Positions 1-7,682 of a stretch of 64,000 nt of DNA are shown piece by piece. This stretch comes from Prosthecobacter debontii (lineage in GTDB: Bacteria > Verrucomicrobiota > Verrucomicrobiia > Verrucomicrobiales > Verrucomicrobiaceae). The notes below the pieces were generated by a model. That model saw only the letters and a list, made by a program, of their open reading frames with translations. It did not search any database and was not told the origin of the DNA. Position 1 is the first letter of the stretch, and every line of letters begins with the position of its first letter. The position numbers were made by a program, and so were the translations under genes. The stretch lies in assembly GCA_945860295.1 (NCBI GenBank), contig CAMAQH010000007.1, positions 62,001 to 126,000 on the forward strand. Direction: 5' to 3'.

Positions 1-13
1 AGGATTTTTTCAG

Positions 14-49
14 TCCTGTTAATCCTGCCAATCCCGTTAATCCTGCAGC
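14..49. repeat. short 9-nt tandem repeat
   Basis: Four consecutive 9-base units of the form TCC(T/C)G(T/C)(T/C)AA are visible starting at 14, 23, 32 and 41; the last is diverged. Short intergenic repeats of this wording (alternating aatcctg and ttaatcc) are common in GC-rich bacterial genomes. Here it lies directly upstream of sbcD. Its function is unknown, and it may continue to the left of the window. Confidence 0.55.
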
Positions 50-153
50 ATTGGCCTCTTCTATTTTTGATACGTAAGCCCCGGGGATCATCGGTGGCCC
101 CTGCGGACCACCTTGCACAGTTGCTGCCGCAGTTCCTTATTAGGTGCTCTTCC

Positions 154-1365
154 ATGCGCATCCTCCACACCGCAGACTGGCATCTCGGCGCCCGCCTCAT
201 CGAGCGGGATCGACTCGCTGAGCACGCGACCTTTGTGGACTGGCTCATCGAAACGCTGCGCAGCGAGAAGATCGACTCACTGCTTGTTAGCGGCGATGTC
301 TTCGATGCCGCCAATCCGCCGCAGGATGCCGTCGCGCTCTATTTCGACTTCCTCAAGCGCCTCGCCGACCTCAAGACCGTGAAGGCCGTCATCACTGGCG
401 GCAACCACGACTCCGCTTCCCACCTCAACGCTCCGCGCGAGCTGCTGCGCCGCTTTGAGGTCCACGTCTTCGGCCACGCCGGGGATAACATCGTTGATCT
501 TGGCGGTGCGGTCATCGCCGCCGTGCCCTTTCTGCGTGAGCGTGACCTCCGCCAGGCCGCCGCCGGTGAAACGATCACGGTCGTGCATGAGCAAGTCCGC
601 GCCGCCATCCGTGCCCACTATACCTCGCAGCTCGCCGCCGCCCGCATGCTCGCGGACGGGCGACCCGTCATCGCCATGGGCCACCTCACCGTCCTCGGCG
701 CCACGACCAGCGACAGCGAGCGCGACATCCACATCGGCAATCTCGGCTGCGTCGGCGCGGACATCTTTGACGGCTTCGACTACACCGCCCTCGGCCACCT
801 GCACCGCCCGCAACGCGTCGCTGGCAACGAAACCATTCGTTACAGCGGCTCCCCCATCCCCCTCAGCTTCTCCGAAGCCGCCGATGCCAAGTCCGTCGTC
901 ATCATTGACACTCAAAATCATTCTCCTGTCCCCATTCTCCTGTCGAAACCCGACCCCGATCGACAAAAGAATGGGGACAGAAGAATTGATGTTCAGACTC
1001 TGTCCATCCCCACCACCCGCCTGCTCATCCGCGTGAAAGCCGCGCGTGCCACGCTTGTCGCTGATCTTCAGACCGTGCCTGCTGGAGCCTGGGCCGAGGT
1101 CACCGTTAAGCTCGACGCCCCCGAGCCCGACCTCGACCGCCAGGTCCGCGAAGCCGCTGCCGGCCGTTTCGAAACATTAAAAATCCTCGCCGACCGCCCC
1201 GTCTCCGAAACCGCCCCCTGGCAATCCACCGCCCCCACCCTCCACGACCTCCAACCCCGCGACGTCTTCCGCGAACTCCTCAAGGAAAAGCAGATCGAAG
1301 GCGACGAACTCAGCGCCGTGTTTGATGAGCTGCTGGCGTTGAGGGAGGTGAAGATGACGGCGTGA
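154..1365 (+). CDS. sbcD: SbcD, nuclease subunit of the SbcCD DNA exonuclease
   Basis: This is the Mre11-like metallophosphoesterase subunit that, with SbcC, processes hairpins and blocked double-strand ends. The start at 154 gives MRILHTADWHLG, the canonical N-terminus; an upstream in-frame start at 67 adds 29 non-homologous residues. Metal-binding motifs are D8/H10, GD48 and GN84-H85-D86, followed by a GH motif near residue 170 and ALGHLHRP near 212. The protein has 403 residues, normal for the family. Residues about 256-278 are encoded by a palindromic repeat (920-986) between the last phosphoesterase strand and the C-terminal capping domain, so this segment is a lineage-specific insertion. 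SbcC follows after a toxin-antitoxin pair on the opposite strand. The identification is secure. Confidence 0.96.
   Translation: MRILHTADWHLGARLIERDRLAEHATFVDWLIETLRSEKIDSLLVSGDVFDAANPPQDAVALYFDFLKRLADLKTVKAVITGGNHDSASHLNAPRELLRRFEVHVFGHAGDNIVDLGGAVIAAVPFLRERDLRQAAAGETITVVHEQVRAAIRAHYTSQLAAARMLADGRPVIAMGHLTVLGATTSDSERDIHIGNLGCVGADIFDGFDYTALGHLHRPQRVAGNETIRYSGSPIPLSFSEAADAKSVVIIDTQNHSPVPILLSKPDPDRQKNGDRRIDVQTLSIPTTRLLIRVKAARATLVADLQTVPAGAWAEVTVKLDAPEPDLDRQVREAAAGRFETLKILADRPVSETAPWQSTAPTLHDLQPRDVFRELLKEKQIEGDELSAVFDELLALREVKMTA
920..986. repeat. REP-like palindrome inserted in sbcD
   Basis: The left arm (920-945, attctcctgtccccattctc then ctgtcg) and the right arm (961-986) are inverted repeats matching at 23 of 26 positions, with a 15-base spacer. 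The arms contain the core TCTGTCCCCATTCTTTTGTC or its variant. The element lies inside the sbcD reading frame and keeps it open. Repetitive extragenic palindromes are normally intergenic, so a coding location is unusual. No companion transposase is in the window. Confidence 0.75.
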
Positions 1366-1374
1366 TTCTTCGAA

Positions 1375-1803
1375 TTACAACGCCGACCATCTCAGCCCCA
1401 TCGCCTGCGCCAGACGGCTTTGTCTGCCATCGGTGGTGATGAACTCGACCGCCTGAAGATCTGCGGCGACTCCGCAGTGGAGAATATCGAGCGAACGACA
1501 ACCAATCGTCGGCGTATGCGATATCGAAAGCTGCACTGCCGATTGGAAATGCGACAGCCAGACAGAGGCCGGTACCACCAGCACACCTGAGGCAAGGTCT
1601 GCCTGAATTAGGGCGAGTGCAGCAGTCACTTGCGCCTCTGCGGCTTGCTGATGAAAGCACTTTTGATTCAGCGCATTGGTCAGTTCCAACTCATGCAGCG
1701 GCGTGTGAAACATCGGCCTGCCTGCAACACGACTCATCACCGCTGCGCTTTCCGGCTCCGGGTAGTAGAGTTTTACCAGACAACCCGTGTCCAGATAGAT
1801 CAT
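1375..1803 (-). CDS. PIN-domain ribonuclease toxin (VapC-like)
   Basis: This 142-residue PIN-domain protein probably cleaves RNA when released from its antitoxin. The acidic metal site expected of PIN nucleases is visible: D5 in MIYLDTG, E40 in ELTNAL, D106 in SLDILH and D125 in TTDGRQ. The start codon overlaps the stop of the upstream antitoxin gene by an ATGA junction, so the two are translationally coupled in the usual antitoxin-first order. The pair sits in opposite orientation between sbcD and sbcC, which are normally adjacent. The family assignment is good; the exact RNA target cannot be told. Confidence 0.85.
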   Translation of the reverse strand: MIYLDTGCLVKLYYPEPESAAVMSRVAGRPMFHTPLHELELTNALNQKCFHQQAAEAQVTAALALIQADLASGVLVVPASVWLSHFQSAVQLSISHTPTIGCRSLDILHCGVAADLQAVEFITTDGRQSRLAQAMGLRWSAL

Positions 1804-2030
1804 CGCGTTCCGCGCCCCTCCTCCACAAGCGCGCTCAGCGCTGCCCCTTCTGGCTGCTCACCCCAGATGGCCTGAGCACGAGCCAGGAAGTCTGGCGCGG
1901 CGGGTGCAGGCGGTAGCACGCGGGCGACCGTCTTGTCGCGGTCGGTGATCTGCACTTCCTCGCCATCGGTCACCCAACGAAGGATGTCCGTCCACTGCAT
2001 GGGAAGCTGCTGAATCGTGGCTGTTTTCAT
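1800..2030 (-). CDS. Phd/YefM-type antitoxin
   Basis: This small protein of 76 residues starts MKTATIQQLPMQWTDILRWV at 2030; an upstream in-frame start at 2054 would add eight residues and is less likely. The N-terminal half (residues 1-45) resembles the DNA-binding Phd/YefM fold, including the GEEVQITDRDKTVARVLP strand pair typical of the family. The C-terminal tail, residues 46-76, should wrap the toxin active site. It precedes and overlaps the PIN toxin gene by ATGA. Such antitoxins usually repress their own promoter, which here would lie in the 79-base gap before sbcC. Confidence 0.8.
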   Translation of the reverse strand: MKTATIQQLPMQWTDILRWVTDGEEVQITDRDKTVARVLPPAPAAPDFLARAQAIWGEQPEGAALSALVEEGRGTR

Positions 2031-2109
2031 GCGGCAAGAATACGGGCAATGCAAAGTCTGGCAATCTGTCTGTTTCCATCACGACACGAGCCGTTTACAC
2101 TCATCCCCT

Positions 2110-4890
2110 ATGCGCCTCCTCGCCGTCCGACTTCAGAACCTCAACTCGCTCAGCGGAACGCATGAGGTGCGGTTTGATGTGGCGCCGTTGAGCGCGGCGG
2201 GGGTGTTTTTGATCACGGGGCCGACGGGGGCGGGGAAATCGACCTTGCTGGATGCGATGACGCTGGCGCTGTATGGCCGCGCGGCGCGTTACGGGAACGA
2301 GAAGGCGGATGAGATGATGAGCCGGCACACGATGGAGTGTTTCGCCGAGGTGGATTTTGAGACGGGCGGGCGCAAGCTCCGCGCGACGTGGCGGCTGGGG
2401 AAGACGAAGACGGGCAATTTGCGGCCCGTGCAGCGCACGCTGGCGGATGCCACGACACTTGAGATCCTCGCCGACAAAGGCCGCGAGGCGGACCCGATGA
2501 TCGAGTCGCTCACCGGGCTGGATTACAACCGCTTCATGCGTTCCGTGCTGCTGGCGCAGGGGCAGTTTGCGGCCTTTTTGAAAGCGAAGCCGAACGAGCG
2601 GGCGGAGTTGCTGGAAAAGATTACGGGCACTGAGATTTACAGCGACCTCTCCGTGCTCGCTTACGAGACGCATCGCCAGAAGGACGAGCAGGTGAAGCAG
2701 CTCAAAGCCAGCCTCGGCGCGGTGACGGTGCTTGATGATGAAGCCCGCACGAAGCTCGAAACCGATCTTACTGAGGCCCGCACAACCTCCGAGCGTCTCA
2801 CGACCGAAAGTCAGGGCGCGACGAAGCAGTGGCACGATCAACGTGAGCACGCATCCATCGTGGCTGAACTGACGAAGCTGGCGGAGACTGAGCAGCAGCT
2901 TAAACAATCGCAGGCGCAGGCTGCGACGGAAGTTTCAAAGGCCAAAGCGCTCGCCGACGATGCAAAGCAGCAGCGCACGAAACGTGAGCCGGTGTGGGAA
3001 CAAGCCGCAGGCATGGCGGCGCAAAGTGATCAGCTCGAAAAGCAGCTCGCGGAGAGTCGCGCCACTTATCAAACCTGGGCGAAGGAGCAGAAGGACGCCG
3101 CGTCACGTCGCGAAGCGGCGGAGAAAGCGCTCGCGGCGCATCAGGAGGCGGCGCAGGCGCGCGAAGCGTGGCTGAAGCAAAACGCGGGTGATGCGGAGTT
3201 GGCGGAGCGTTTGCCAAAGCTGCGTGTGGCCGTTCGTGAATGGCGCGCGGCTTTTGAAAAGCTGGCTGAAGGCCGAAAGCGTCATGCGGAGGCTCAAACG
3301 CTGCATTTGAAGATCACCGAGACGGAAACGCAGGCGGCGGCGTTGGCAAAAAAAGCGGCTGAAAGCACCGCGAATACCCAAACGGATCGCGCAGAGCTGG
3401 AGCGGCTCGCGAAGGCGCTCGAAGCCCAACGCGAGGTGACGCGGCAGGCGGAGCTGGTGGCTGGTTTTGACGAGCACCGGCATGATTTGAAGCCCGGCAA
3501 GCCTTGTCCGCTCTGCGGAGCCAGCGAGCATCCCTTCGCCACGAGTGGCGCGAGTTTTGAATCGCAGCTTCAGACTGCTCGTAATTTGCTCACGACGCTG
3601 GAGAAGCAATGCGAGAAGGCGAATCGCGATCTGGCGGCGCTGGAGCGTGAGCTGGCTAAGGTGGAGACGGAGGCGGGCGCGGAGACGAAGCGGGTAGCGG
3701 AGATGCGGAAGCGTGTCGTGGAGCTGGAGGCACCGGCGGATGGAGTGCTGGAGCAGTGGAGTGATGAAGAAGAAAAGAAGCGCGTCTCGAATGGGATGAT
3801 GCCGGATGATGCCGAGCGTGAACTCGATGCGTTGGACAAGCGGGCGAGTGTCTTTGCGAAGAAGACGCAGGAAGCGGCACAGAAGCTGAGCGAGCGGCAG
3901 AAGCTCGAAAGCGAGATCCAGCTGGCGAAGCAGGAGGAAGCGGCAAAGTCGAAGCGACTCGATGAACTGAAGGCGGAAGGCGTTTCGTTGCGGGCGAAGG
4001 CGGACGAGTTGAAGTCGAATCTGAACGAGCTGCTTGGCGGTCGATCACTCAGCGAGGATCGTCAGCAGACTGAAGCACGTGTTTCGACGGTAGAGAAAGC
4101 CTGGCGTGACGCGGAGACGAAGCTGAACACGCTGCAAACGCAACTCGCGGCGACGAAGGCGAAGCTGGAGCAGCTTGAAGTGCGTCGGTTGCCGTTTGAG
4201 GGACTGACGGTGCTCAACGTGGAGGATTTGAGCGAGCTGGAGGCGAAGGCGAAACGCTTGAACGATGAGTTTGCGACGAAACGAACCGAAGTGGGCTCGC
4301 TGGAGCAGCAGGTCAAAAACGATGACGAAGCGCAGAGGCGTCGCGAGGTCGGTGGTGCTGAGTTGCAGGCGGCAGAGGCCGAGGCGCTGCGCTGGGGCCG
4401 CTTGAAGGAACTGATCGGCTCGGCGGATGGCGCGAAGTTTTCTCGTTTTGCGCAGTCGCTCACGCTGCGGCAGCTCATTGGTCTCTCGAACGAGCATTTG
4501 AAGGTGCTGGCGGAACGCTATCGCTTGATGGCGGCACAGGGCGATGAACTGGATTTGCGCATCGTGGATCTTTATCAGGCGAATGTGGATCGGCCAATGG
4601 AGAGCCTGTCAGGCGGTGAGAGTTTCCTGGCGAGTCTTGCGCTGGCTTTGGGCCTGAGCGAGTTGGCGAGCCAGCATCATCCGATTGATTCGCTGTTCAT
4701 TGATGAAGGCTTCGGGACGCTCGATACGGAGACGTTGGAGGTGGCATTGAGCGCATTGGAGAATCTGCGGTCACGCGGGAAGGCCATCGGACTGATCTCG
4801 CATGTGGATCTGCTCAAGGAGCGGCTGACGACCCAGGTGCGGGTGCTGCGCGGGGCAGGGGGAACGAGCCGGATTGAGGTGGTGGCGTGA
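2110..4890 (+). CDS. sbcC: SbcC, ATPase/coiled-coil subunit of SbcCD exonuclease
   Basis: This Rad50-like SMC-family ATPase pairs with SbcD. The start at 2110 gives MRLLAVRLQNLNSLSG, matching the family; the frame is open upstream to 2017 but that extension is not conserved in style. Of 926 residues, the N-terminal ATPase half holds Walker A G37-PTGAGKS-T45. Two long coiled-coil arms flank a zinc hook CPLC at residues 466-469. The C-terminal half carries the ABC signature LSGGE (833-837) and Walker B LFIDE (862-866) followed by GFGTLD. All key motifs are intact. The promoter must serve both this gene and the divergent antitoxin within 79 bases. Confidence 0.96.
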   Translation: MRLLAVRLQNLNSLSGTHEVRFDVAPLSAAGVFLITGPTGAGKSTLLDAMTLALYGRAARYGNEKADEMMSRHTMECFAEVDFETGGRKLRATWRLGKTKTGNLRPVQRTLADATTLEILADKGREADPMIESLTGLDYNRFMRSVLLAQGQFAAFLKAKPNERAELLEKITGTEIYSDLSVLAYETHRQKDEQVKQLKASLGAVTVLDDEARTKLETDLTEARTTSERLTTESQGATKQWHDQREHASIVAELTKLAETEQQLKQSQAQAATEVSKAKALADDAKQQRTKREPVWEQAAGMAAQSDQLEKQLAESRATYQTWAKEQKDAASRREAAEKALAAHQEAAQAREAWLKQNAGDAELAERLPKLRVAVREWRAAFEKLAEGRKRHAEAQTLHLKITETETQAAALAKKAAESTANTQTDRAELERLAKALEAQREVTRQAELVAGFDEHRHDLKPGKPCPLCGASEHPFATSGASFESQLQTARNLLTTLEKQCEKANRDLAALERELAKVETEAGAETKRVAEMRKRVVELEAPADGVLEQWSDEEEKKRVSNGMMPDDAERELDALDKRASVFAKKTQEAAQKLSERQKLESEIQLAKQEEAAKSKRLDELKAEGVSLRAKADELKSNLNELLGGRSLSEDRQQTEARVSTVEKAWRDAETKLNTLQTQLAATKAKLEQLEVRRLPFEGLTVLNVEDLSELEAKAKRLNDEFATKRTEVGSLEQQVKNDDEAQRRREVGGAELQAAEAEALRWGRLKELIGSADGAKFSRFAQSLTLRQLIGLSNEHLKVLAERYRLMAAQGDELDLRIVDLYQANVDRPMESLSGGESFLASLALALGLSELASQHHPIDSLFIDEGFGTLDTETLEVALSALENLRSRGKAIGLISHVDLLKERLTTQVRVLRGAGGTSRIEVVA

Positions 4891-4893
4891 TCG

Positions 4894-5715
4894 CTAGCGC
4901 AGGCTCCCGACCCCGTCTTTGAGTTGGAAGAGTTGCAGCACTTCCGAATCGCTTAAGGCGCGATCAAACACGGCGAGGTCATCCTGATGACCGACATAGG
5001 AAGCGCCGAGCACGAGCGCCAAACTCGCTGGATCCCAACCGAAAGTCAGATCCCAGTTGTCGATGCTGCCCTGCTTTGTGCCATTGAGATAAAGGCTGGC
5101 GCTGGGCTTGGGTGACTTGCTGTTCACGTTCGAAAGCGTGAAGGCGACATGCGTCCAGGTGTCGCGGTTGAAGGGTGGTTTCGCGACTTGCACCATGGGG
5201 CGTTTATCGAAAGCGATGTCGGCCCATTGCACGTTGGTCGGATTCCAAATGTTGAAGAGCGGACGCACGGCATAGCGGAAGAAGCGCGGTGTTTCGTCCT
5301 TGGAGAATTCGAGAAAGATGTAGCCCTTCTTTGTGTCATTGCCGGTAATCTGCACGGGGTCGCAGTAGCCGGGTTCGAGATCTTCATCGGGAGTGAGTCG
5401 CAGCCAGATGGAGACGGTGGCGTTCCAGCTCTTGTCGTTGTAGCCGAGCATTTTCACACCGCTGAATTGCGGACGAGTCACGCCCTTCTTTGGGAAATGA
5501 ACACAACCACCAAACTTGCCGCCCGTGGTGACGAGCTTCACGTCATCATTCGGCACGCAGGGCACGCCTTTCTTGCTGAAGCAGGTCTTGTCACCCTTGC
5601 TGAAATCGGCGTTCAGCGACGAGTCGAATGAGGCATGAAAAACGAGAGACGACTTGAGCGCATCTTGACCAAGAAGAGGTGATGCGAGGCAGAGGAGAAG
5701 GGTGAGTGGTTTCAT
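4894..5715 (-). CDS. secreted concanavalin/LamG-like domain protein
   Basis: This 273-residue protein begins with a signal peptide (MKPLTLLLCLASPLLG). The rest reads as one jelly-roll, LamG or concanavalin A-like fold: SLVFHASFDSSLNADF at the start, SIWLRLTPDEDL in the middle, RDTWTHVAFTLSN and ASLYLNGTKQG as the typical core strands, and DDLAVFDRALSDSEVLQLF at the end. These domains bind glycans or proteins in exported enzymes; no catalytic domain is attached. It stops three bases after sbcC in the convergent direction. Substrate is unknown. Confidence 0.75.
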   Translation of the reverse strand: MKPLTLLLCLASPLLGQDALKSSLVFHASFDSSLNADFSKGDKTCFSKKGVPCVPNDDVKLVTTGGKFGGCVHFPKKGVTRPQFSGVKMLGYNDKSWNATVSIWLRLTPDEDLEPGYCDPVQITGNDTKKGYIFLEFSKDETPRFFRYAVRPLFNIWNPTNVQWADIAFDKRPMVQVAKPPFNRDTWTHVAFTLSNVNSKSPKPSASLYLNGTKQGSIDNWDLTFGWDPASLALVLGASYVGHQDDLAVFDRALSDSEVLQLFQLKDGVGSLR

Positions 5716-5760
5716 GGCGGAGAGTCATTTCAATACGCGATACGGAGTGAGACTCCTGCG

Positions 5761-6114
5761 TTACTTCAGCGTCTTCCGCAGCCAGGCGATCATCTGCACT
5801 TGATAGTCCGAATCCAGCTTTTCCCAGCCTCCCATGCCGTGGATGTCTCCGGAGATGGTGATCGTTTTGCAGGCATTGCCCGCCGCTTTCATCTTCGCTT
5901 CAAAGTTCACACTTTGCGAAATGGGCACCGTCACATGTTTGTCGCCATGGATCTGGAGCAAGGGGGTGCTCCTGGCTTGATGTGGTTGATCGGCGGGATG
6001 TCAGACAGCTTTTTCCACGCGGCGTCCTTGAGTTCCTCCCTGCCGATGAGTCCGCCCAAACCACCAAGTGCATTGTGCAATTTTACCTGCACCACCAGAT
6101 CGTGCGGCGGATAA
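5761..6114 (-). pseudogene. remnant of an alpha/beta hydrolase (esterase) gene
   Basis: Only the C-terminal third of a secreted-esterase-type alpha/beta hydrolase remains. The last 66 codons (5961-5761) give LQIHGDKHVTVPISQS, the region carrying the catalytic Asp of this fold, and SGDIHGMGGWEKL with a conserved His. The continuation upstream (about 6114-5965) encodes ALGGLGGLIGREELKDAAWK and SDIPPINHIKPGAP but is in another frame. A single-base deletion in a run of C at about 5965-5970 explains the break. The nucleophile region and signal peptide are missing; the remnant abuts the nucleotidyltransferase gene. Confidence 0.7.
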
Positions 6115-6119
6115 TCACT

Positions 6120-6623
6120 TTAATCGTTGTGTTCCACCGCTCGTTGCCACTCGTCTTGCAGGCGATGCTCTGCGATCATCTCCGTCAACGGAACATGGTT
6201 GCAACTTTCGCCCAGACCGATCAACATACGATGGATGTCTCGGAGGTGTTTAGTGGAGCCTCCTTCGCGGAAGAACTGGAGCTTGCGGACGATCACATAT
6301 TCAGGCGGAGCAAAGACCACTTTGTCGCCTTCGATGTCAGCTTCCAGTGTATGGGCCATGGCCCAGGCGTGCAGTTCATCTCGCCCAGTCAGGTAGATGT
6401 CGGCTTTGAATCCGGTTTCGTGGTGAATCAGGTTGAAGTGGCCGCGTTGATCGCCGCTGCGCTCCGATTCGATGACATCCATCGGTGGGCAATAAAACTC
6501 CTCAACAGGAAAAGCATTCACCAACCGACGGGCATCCTCACGGCGCAGAAAGACGATGATGTCCACGTCATTGGTCATGCGTGGCTCACCATAGAAAATG
6601 GCAGCGACACTGCCGCTGACCAT
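6120..6623 (-). CDS. nucleotidyltransferase-like protein, 5' end interrupted by a nonsense codon
   Basis: The 167-residue frame reads MVSGSVAAIFYGEPRMTNDVDIIVFL, the G-S and D-x-D signature of the nucleotidyltransferase fold seen in AbiEii/DUF6036-type proteins. Directly before the ATG at 6623 is an in-frame TAA (6626-6624), and upstream of that the same frame reads MQSPEPFFIFTLKLNELDLR from an ATG at 6686. Restoring the stop to Tyr would give the expected LRYMVSGSVAA. So the gene either restarts at the ATG touching the stop (TAAATG) or is a recent pseudogene. The upstream small gene overlaps the original start by 14 bases. Substrate is unknown. Confidence 0.6.
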   Translation of the reverse strand: MVSGSVAAIFYGEPRMTNDVDIIVFLRREDARRLVNAFPVEEFYCPPMDVIESERSGDQRGHFNLIHHETGFKADIYLTGRDELHAWAMAHTLEADIEGDKVVFAPPEYVIVRKLQFFREGGSTKHLRDIHRMLIGLGESCNHVPLTEMIAEHRLQDEWQRAVEHND

Positions 6624-6672
6624 TTAGCGGAGATCCAGCTCGTTGAGCTTCAGGGTGAAAATGAAGAAGGGC

Positions 6673-6870
6673 TCAGGTGACTGCATGCATGAAAATCTCC
6701 TTAACCCGCTGTAGCACTTGCTCCTCACTCCAGTCGGGGTGTTGTTGGCGCAGGCGGGCGGCTTTGAGCTTCCGGGCTCCCCAATACAACTGCAACGCTG
6801 TGCGCAGTTTTTGCGCCCCTGTCATGCGCCGCAGGGTGGCGATGTATTCAGGGGTTAATTCGGCGGCCAT
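6673..6870 (-). CDS. small helical partner of the nucleotidyltransferase
   Basis: This gives 65 residues from the ATG at 6870, or 74 from a GTG at 6897. The sequence (TPEYIATLRRMTGAQKLRTA, then LYWGARKLKAARLRQQHPDW and SEEQVLQRVKEIF) is charged and predicted to be all-helical. Similar short proteins sit just upstream of nucleotidyltransferase genes in many genomes, from my memory of the families. The 3' end overlaps the likely original start of that partner, which points to a coupled two-gene module. A toxin-antitoxin or MNT-like role is possible but cannot be shown from sequence. Confidence 0.65.
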   Translation of the reverse strand: MAAELTPEYIATLRRMTGAQKLRTALQLYWGARKLKAARLRQQHPDWSEEQVLQRVKEIFMHAVT

Positions 6871-6957
6871 ATCAGCATCATAGGAAGCGGATCGCACCTT
6901 TGCATGAAGAAAATGGCGCTGAGGTGGTTCCGCGCATTTCTAGATGCTCCCAATCTG

Positions 6958-7593
6958 CTAGGCTACTGCCAACCCCTCAGGCCAGTCGATCTCGGTCTCG
7001 CCGTGCATGATTTCGGCGAGCACGGGGACGTCGAGGAAGTTTTGGAGGACCATGCGGTTGGAGATGCTGGCGGCGTCGCGTTCGTCGTGGGCGTGATTGA
7101 GGATGATGCCGGCGCAGGTGAGACCGCGATGCTGGATGTTGCGGACGGTGAGCAGGGTGTGGTTGAGGCAGCCGAGCTTGTTGTTCACGACGACGATGAT
7201 AGGCAGCTTCAATGATGCTGCGAAGTCGGCCATAGTGTCTTTGCCAGCGAGCGGGACTTCCCAGCCGCCAGCGCCTTCGATGAGGATATGACTGTGTTTG
7301 GCGGTGAGGGTGTAGAAGCCTTGGCGAGCGGCTTCGACATCGACAGTTCGGTTTTCCAACAACGCGGCGGCATAGGGTGAGGCGGGGACTTTGAGGAAAA
7401 TGGGATTGATCTCTTCCACGCTTAGCGCGCCACCACTGGCTTGTTGGATGGCGAGGGGGTCGCGGCGATCACCACAGGCCAAGGGTTTGTAGCCGACGGC
7501 ATCGTGTCCGGCGCAGCGGAGGGCTTCGATGAGGAGGCAGGTAACGTAAGTTTTGCCTGCGTCGGTGTCGGTGCCGGTGATGAAGTAATGCAT
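6958..7593 (-). CDS. bioD: dethiobiotin synthetase BioD
   Basis: BioD is the ATP-dependent carboxylase closing the ureido ring of dethiobiotin in biotin synthesis, in the cytoplasm. The ATG at 7593 gives MHYFITGTDTDAGKTYV with the P-loop at residues 7-15; the usual GTDTxVGKT has Ala in place of Val. Further family signatures are YKPLACGDRRD, ILIEGAGGWEVPLAG and VVVNNKLGCLNHTLLT. At 211 residues it is of normal length. It stands alone, without other bio genes nearby, and is divergent from an AraC-type regulator across an 89-base gap. An in-frame start at 7635 is longer but less fitting. Confidence 0.93.
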   Translation of the reverse strand: MHYFITGTDTDAGKTYVTCLLIEALRCAGHDAVGYKPLACGDRRDPLAIQQASGGALSVEEINPIFLKVPASPYAAALLENRTVDVEAARQGFYTLTAKHSHILIEGAGGWEVPLAGKDTMADFAASLKLPIIVVVNNKLGCLNHTLLTVRNIQHRGLTCAGIILNHAHDERDAASISNRMVLQNFLDVPVLAEIMHGETEIDWPEGLAVA

Positions 7594-7682
7594 GTGAGTG
7601 GAGTCAAAGCGGGCAATGAGGGCGCGGTCAAGCATGAGGGAGAGATTGCAGCTGGAGGAGAATCGGTCATGATCGTCGGCCT

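Noticed and set aside
2101-2907. Minus-strand frame of 268 codons inside sbcC
   Set aside because: It is a shadow of a strongly conserved gene; the composition is Arg/Leu-rich as expected of an opposite-strand frame.
6120-6870. The nucleotidyltransferase pair as an AbiE abortive infection system
   Set aside because: The partner lacks the AbiEi-type winged-helix antitoxin pattern and is too short; only a generic two-gene module can be supported.
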